Shown: in pieces, positions 60,372-64,000 of the stretch
Position numbering within the stretch: the first letter of the stretch is position 1
Layout: each line of letters opens with the position of its first letter
Assembly: GCA_963719855.1 (NCBI GenBank)
Contig: CAVRDK010000004.1
Span: 1,116,001 to 1,180,000 of the forward strand
Length of the DNA stretch: 64,000 nt
DNA from: CAIQPV01 sp963719855
Lineage (GTDB): Bacteria > Pseudomonadota > Gammaproteobacteria > Burkholderiales > Gallionellaceae
Reading direction: 5' to 3'
Position numbers and translations under genes: made by a program
Notes under the pieces: generated by a model
What the model was told of the DNA's origin: nothing
What the model saw: only the letters and a program-made list of their open reading frames with translations
Databases searched by the model: none

Positions 60372-60947
60372 ATGGAAAACGATGCCAGCTACCTCGCCAA
60401 ACTTCAGGACTATTACGCCGACCACAGCGTATTACCGCCATACTCGACCATCATGATGTTGCTGGGGTTCAAGTCCAAGTCGCCGGTGGCGGCGCTGATA
60501 GCCAGGCTCAAGCTGCTGGGGTTTCTGGAATCCACGCCGGAAAAACGCCTCAAACCCGGCAAGCGTTTTTTCGAGCGCCCAATTTTTGACAGCGTGCGTG
60601 CCGGGGCACCCAGCCCGGCAGGGGACTCGCGCTATGACACACTCACCATCGACGAGTATCTGGTCAGTCATCCTTCCAGCACCGTGCTGGTAACTGTGAA
60701 AGGCGATTCGATGATTGATGCGGGCATCATGCCTGGCGATACGGTGGTGGTGGAAAAACGCGGCCAAGCGAACGTAGGCGACATGGTCATTGCCATCGTG
60801 GACAACGAATTCACCCTCAAGACTCTCGGTAAGGAAAAAGGGAGGTTCGTGCTGATCCCAGCCAATCCTGCGTATCCCATCATCCGTCCCCAAAACGATC
60901 TGGAAATTTTCGGCATTGTCGTCGGCCAGTTTCGCAAATATCAATAA
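60372..60947 (+). CDS. lexA: LexA-like self-cleaving repressor
   Basis: A 191-residue LexA/S24-family protein. A winged-helix DNA-binding region (about 1-65: LPPYSTIMMLLGFKSKSPV) is followed by the cleavage-site segment SVRAGAP with the Ala-Gly bond. The catalytic Ser is in VTVKGDSMIDAGI and the Lys in NEFTLKTLGKEK. The helix differs from Escherichia coli LexA, so it could be the SOS regulator or a second repressor of the type. The promoter carries a fitting palindrome, suggesting self-repression. ATG 60372 is preferred over 60360 because the latter lies within the -10 element. Confidence 0.88.
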   Translation: MENDASYLAKLQDYYADHSVLPPYSTIMMLLGFKSKSPVAALIARLKLLGFLESTPEKRLKPGKRFFERPIFDSVRAGAPSPAGDSRYDTLTIDEYLVSHPSSTVLVTVKGDSMIDAGIMPGDTVVVEKRGQANVGDMVIAIVDNEFTLKTLGKEKGRFVLIPANPAYPIIRPQNDLEIFGIVVGQFRKYQ

Positions 60948-61000
60948 CCCCGCCCACCTTTAGCGTGAAACTCGCATAGAGAGTCGCGCTTGATTATTTT

Positions 61001-61107
61001 GGTATCCGTAATCTGTGGTTGATTATAAATTTCTAGATGAAAATTTACACGGCATTCAAAGGCGTATTTCGTGGTTGATTTAGATTTGTGGCGACCGTCT
61101 CAAATCG
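61001..61107 (+). repeat. Dispersed repeat, copy A
   Basis: It begins GGTATCCGTAATCTGTGGTT, has GATGAAAAT, TTTCGTGGTTGATTTAG and ATTTGTGG in order, and matches the minus strand of 39213-39316. The gap between the lexA-like gene and the CRISPR array (60948-61281) otherwise holds only the hairpins described next. Confidence 0.7.
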
Positions 61108-61225
61108 ACCCAAACCCGCAGGTCAAAGTCATCATCTAACTAAGTCGTGACCAAGTGATATTCGCGATCAACGATCTAGCAGAGGATTGGCAGGGATGCG
61201 TGGTGTTCGCCCTTTCTTGCTAAAC

Positions 61226-61280
61226 CTCGCGAAGCGAGAACGCTGGACAGATGGCCCCTTTATGGGGTCGTCTGCGCCAG
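61226..61280. ncRNA. Two adjacent stem-loops next to CRISPR repeat 1
   Basis: CTCGC-GAA-GCGAG at 61226-61238 is followed by a longer interrupted stem 61243-61280 (CTGG, CAGA, CCCC pairing with GGGG, TCTG, CCAG around a short loop). It ends one base before the first repeat. A structured RNA or leader element is suspected. No anti-repeat to the CRISPR repeat is seen beside it on the plus strand. Confidence 0.35.
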
Positions 61281-61281
61281 T

Positions 61282-62390
61282 GTTGTAGCTCCCTCTCTCA
61301 CCCCGGATGAACTACAATAGCCACCAGAAACTCCTCACTAACGTCAAGGTTGTAGCTCCCTCTCTCACCCCGGATGAACTACAATTAATGAAGCGGTGAC
61401 ATGTACGAAATGTCTGTTGTAGCTCCCTCTCTCACCCCGGATGAACTACAATAGTCCTGCGCGAGGTTATAAACATACTCATGTTGTAGCTCCCTCTCTC
61501 ACCCCGGATGAACTACAATCGATGTAAATGCCGCACTCTTCGAGCTTGTGTTGTAGCTCCCTCTCTCACCCCGGATGAACTACAATGTTCCAGTTGATGG
61601 ATAGTTCCAGCGGCTGGTTGTAGCTCCCTCTCTCACCCCGGATGAACTACAATTCGATATCATCGTGAATCGTCGTGGTATCTGTTGTAGCTCCCTCTCT
61701 CACCCCGGATGAACTACAATCGTGTCGGCGATGCTGCCGAATGGGGAACGGTTGTAGCTCCCTCTCTCACCCCGGATGAACTACAATCATCGAGAGCATC
61801 CTGCGCGGCCCTGGCAAGTTGTAGCTCCCTCTCTCACCCCGGATGAACTACAATCCTAGAGTTGACGGTGAACAAGCTGGAACAGTTGTAGCTCCCTCTC
61901 TCACCCCGGATGAACTACAATCACAGCGGTTTCAGAAGTTGCAGCGGCTGGGTTGTAGCTCCCTCTCTCACCCCGGATGAACTACAATTTTGCTATATGC
62001 TGCCCCAATCACCCCTCCGTTGTAGCTCCCTCTCTCACCCCGGATGAACTACAATAGAAGCTTGTCAGCACAGCAAGTATTCGCGGTTGTAGCTCCCTCT
62101 CTCACCCCGGATGAACTACAATTGTGCTGGCCGTGGCGATCAAGATGCGCGAGTTGTAGCTCCCTCTCTCACCCCGGATGAACTACAATGGTAGACGGGT
62201 AACGTGCTCGCATACCAACGTTGTAGCTCCCTCTCTCACCCCGGATGAACTACAATCTCAAGCTCCTGCAAACGCTCAATGCCGGTGTTGTAGCTCCCTC
62301 TCTCACCCCGGATGAACTACAATTCACCGATCCGTCATAGGACTGAATCACCAGTTGTAGCTCCCTCTCTCACCCCGGATGAACTACAAT
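61282..62390 (+). CRISPR. Type II-C CRISPR array, 17 repeats and 16 spacers
   Basis: Repeats of 37 bp start at 61282 and recur every 67 bases to 62354. They begin GTTGTAGCTCCCTCTCTC and end GGATGAACTACAAT. All 16 spacers are exactly 30 bp and no repeat differs from the others by eye. The start GTTGTAGCTCCC and end CTACAAT match the Neisseria-type II-C repeat, whose final TACAAT serves as a -10 box for transcription from every repeat. That implies plus-strand transcription, towards cas2. None of the spacers visibly matches other parts of this window. Confidence 0.97.
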
Positions 62391-62402
62391 AGCTTTCACG
62401 CA

Positions 62403-62434
62403 AACGCCCGCCAGACCTCAATCTGGCGGGCGTT
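62403..62434. terminator. Strong hairpin between the array and cas2
   Basis: A perfect 13-bp stem, AACGCCCGCCAGA (62403-62415) with TCTGGCGGGCGTT (62422-62434). It lies between the plus-strand array and the minus-strand cas2 and could stop transcription from both sides. Confidence 0.7.
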
Positions 62435-62453
62435 CTGCTTGAAAAATCACTGT

Positions 62454-62786
62454 TCAAAACAGCAGCATTTGATTGACCTTGAGCGCTTTTTCCTGAAAAA
62501 GTGGCAGACCAACCAAGAGTTTCATGCTGGCGTATTGTTTCTCGGTTACCGTCAGGCAGCGTACGGAGCCTTCGGGTGGCAGGCTGTTCACTAACCGTTT
62601 CATGTGTTTTTCCAGCGCGTCGTTGCCATTCAGGATGCGGCCATATACCGAGAACTGGATCATGTCGTAGCCGTCGTTAATCAGAAAGCGGCGGAATAGG
62701 GTATAGGCGCGGCGTTCGGCCTTGGTGACAACAGGTAGATCGAAGAGCACAAGCAGGCGCATAAATCGTCGTGTCTCCGTGCTCAT
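62454..62786 (-). CDS. cas2: CRISPR-associated endonuclease Cas2
   Basis: A 110-residue Cas2. The ferredoxin-fold start RLLVLFDLPVVTKAERR with its metal-binding Asp is followed by YTLFRRFLINDGYDMIQFSV, as in type II-C Cas2. With Cas1 it integrates new spacers. It begins three bases after the cas1 stop. Confidence 0.97.
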   Translation of the reverse strand: MSTETRRFMRLLVLFDLPVVTKAERRAYTLFRRFLINDGYDMIQFSVYGRILNGNDALEKHMKRLVNSLPPEGSVRCLTVTEKQYASMKLLVGLPLFQEKALKVNQMLLF

Positions 62787-62789
62787 GGT

Positions 62790-63695
62790 TCAGCACTCTA
62801 AGAGGTGCTGATCCAGCCCAATGATCGTGGGCAATTCCAGCAGTGTTTCGCTGCCGCCATCGTACACACGAGCAAGGCTTTCTATCATGTGCTCAATGGC
62901 GGAAAGCACGGACATCTTGCCGCGCGGCATACCGACATCCACGTTGAGCAAACTGACCAGAGCCACTTTATCTTCTGGATGCAATTCGTCGTCGGGTTGT
63001 GGTGTCATCTTTGTTACGAACAAATCTACCAGTGGACGGAATGGTTCGATCACGTCATCGGCCAGATTGAAGGCGTTCTGTTCGCTGGCATGAAACAGTC
63101 CTAGCATAGGCAACAGCCCGTGCGCCACTAAGCCGCGTGCAATTGTTCCGCGCAATACCGCATAGCCATAATTCAGCGCGGCATTGGAAAAACGCGGTTG
63201 CTCGCGGTGAAACCCCTTGCCGAAAAGTTGGGCGAAATAAAAAGCGGCGGCTTGGCCTTCCAGATTGCCGACATCACCAGAGCGCACACGGCGTGCATAA
63301 GAGTCCAACCGATCTGTGCCATCGCGCCCAACCAGCCGCAGGCAGGCAGATTGATTGCCAATCTTCTTGCGGATGATGGATGCCCACGCCTGTTTGGCGA
63401 CAGGGCGCGGCAAATCCAATTGCAAACGAAGCCAGCGCGTGGCGCGCGAGTGCGACAAGAAAGGCAGGAACACGCCGCTGGGATGATGTGTATCGCCCGT
63501 GGCGAAGAGGCTGATGCCGTATTCACCGCAGGCCGACAGCACTGGATGGGTGAGCGTGATTTCGCGGTGATTGAGTACGATCACCGCGATGTCTTCGAAA
63601 GGCACGAAGGCGGTTTGCTCCTGCTCAATGGCAAGCCGGAATTGTTCGCGCCGCAGCTTGGCAGGGCGCGAGATGACTACGCTACGCCAAGTCAC
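62790..63695 (-). CDS. cas1: CRISPR-associated endonuclease Cas1, type II
   Basis: A 301-residue type II Cas1. It starts MTWRSVVISRPAKLRRE (GTG 63695, GGAG 7 bases upstream) and contains FEDIAVIVLNHREITLTHP. The active-site Glu is expected in LEGQAAAFYFAQLF, His in GLLPMLGLFHASE and Asp in FNLADDVIEPFRP. It overlaps the last 14 bases of cas9. A longer upstream frame to 63737 is not used because homology begins at MTWRS. Confidence 0.96.
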   Translation of the reverse strand: MTWRSVVISRPAKLRREQFRLAIEQEQTAFVPFEDIAVIVLNHREITLTHPVLSACGEYGISLFATGDTHHPSGVFLPFLSHSRATRWLRLQLDLPRPVAKQAWASIIRKKIGNQSACLRLVGRDGTDRLDSYARRVRSGDVGNLEGQAAAFYFAQLFGKGFHREQPRFSNAALNYGYAVLRGTIARGLVAHGLLPMLGLFHASEQNAFNLADDVIEPFRPLVDLFVTKMTPQPDDELHPEDKVALVSLLNVDVGMPRGKMSVLSAIEHMIESLARVYDGGSETLLELPTIIGLDQHLLEC

Positions 63696-64000
63696 GGCGT
63701 TTCTCCGGCGGGGCGGGGTAACAGTTGCCGAGTACATCCACGTTGAATTTTTCGATATTCAAAGCAGTCTTGATACCGATGCTCGGAATTTCTCCCTTGT
63801 CATTCGCTCTCTCGTGCCCGTTTTTGTTGCGATCATGTATCGAGAGAGTGATGTTATATGGATTTGGCGGGCCGCCATAACCTCTGAAATAACCAAGAAT
63901 CGAGCCTTTCCCTTTGAGTGTGACTTTCGCCAAGTCATTAGGGTGGAGCGAGAAACGAAAATCGAAACTGTTATCAATTTGTGTTTCTCCATCGGCTGTT
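63682..64000 (-). CDS. cas9: Cas9 (type II-C), C-terminal end only
   Basis: The frame is open to the right edge of the window, so only about 105 C-terminal residues are visible. They read FRFSLHPNDLAKVTLKGKG, LGYFRGYGGPPNPYNITLS and IPSIGIKTALNIEKFNVD, matching the PAM-interacting C-terminus of Neisseria-type Cas9. The gene order on the minus strand is cas9-cas1-cas2. The nuclease domains and any tracrRNA upstream lie outside the window. Confidence 0.9.
   Translation of the reverse strand, partial: TADGETQIDNSFDFRFSLHPNDLAKVTLKGKGSILGYFRGYGGPPNPYNITLSIHDRNKNGHERANDKGEIPSIGIKTALNIEKFNVDVLGNCYPAPPEKRRDLA

Noticed and set aside
60948..61281. A conventional plus-strand tracrRNA with a degenerate anti-repeat upstream of the array
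   Set aside because: I searched both strands for copies of GCTACAA or TTGTAGC outside the array and found none here; only stem-loops are present.
1..64000. tRNA or rRNA genes
   Set aside because: No cloverleaf with a GTTCAAnTC-type arm or rRNA-like sequence was noticed; a covariance-model scan would be needed to exclude them formally.

Overview
The window looks like chromosomal DNA of a sulfur-oxidising betaproteobacterium, probably of the Gallionellaceae/Sideroxydans type. This rests on a complete reverse (oxidative) dsr cluster with DsrEFH and DsrL, betaproteobacterial-looking housekeeping genes (groESL, tig-clpP-clpX-lon, bioA, hemN) and many small dispersed repeats. The assignment is from protein recognition by eye, not from a database search.

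Layout. 1-5.4 kb: the end of a dGTPase gene, groESL with a CIRCE operator and a heat-shock promoter, a PilZ protein, a winged-helix protein with a broken partial duplicate, and HU. 5.9-12.7 kb: a GAF-GAF-HD-GYP phosphodiesterase, bioA, hemN, a nitronate monooxygenase-like flavoprotein and a small secreted protein. 12.8-14.1 kb: IS5-family element, copy 1. 14.1-17.3 kb: a six-gene minus-strand operon, divergent from dsr, holding a TauD-like dioxygenase, an unknown helical protein, a double TusA protein, a cysteine-free DsrC paralogue, a Cas6/Cmx6-like protein and a 72-residue protein. 17.6-30.1 kb: dsrABEFHCMKLJOPN, with dsrN fused to a DUF4202 domain. 30.3-33.4 kb: cysG and the molybdenum-cofactor genes mobB-moaD-moaE-moaC. 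33.6-37.2 kb: an unknown gene, a PAS fragment and a PAS-PAS-GGDEF-EAL protein. 37.6-38.9 kb: IS copy 2, identical to copy 1, inserted in a 70-codon gene. 39-48.6 kb: a methyltransferase, an MltD-like transglycosylase and a four-gene peptide ABC transporter. 49-60.2 kb: tig, clpP, clpX, lon, yaeQ, arfB, an S4 protein, prfC and a GspE-like ATPase. 60.3-64 kb: a LexA-like repressor and a type II-C CRISPR-Cas locus (17 repeats, cas2, cas1, end of cas9).

How the parts fit. Stored or incoming sulfur would pass through TusA and DsrEFH to DsrC and be oxidised to sulfite by DsrAB, with DsrL and the DsrMKJOP membrane complex handling electrons. DsrN and CysG serve sirohaem (amide) synthesis. The Moco genes may serve a molybdenum sulfite or other oxidoreductase elsewhere. 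The divergent operon carries extra sulfur-carrier and DsrC-like parts plus a Cas6-like protein, and it is the least explained piece of the window.

Caution: four conserved genes (dsrO, the mltD-like gene, tig, yaeQ) each carry an apparent one-base frameshift. Four in 64 kb of housekeeping-type genes suggests residual sequence errors as well as, or instead of, real mutations.
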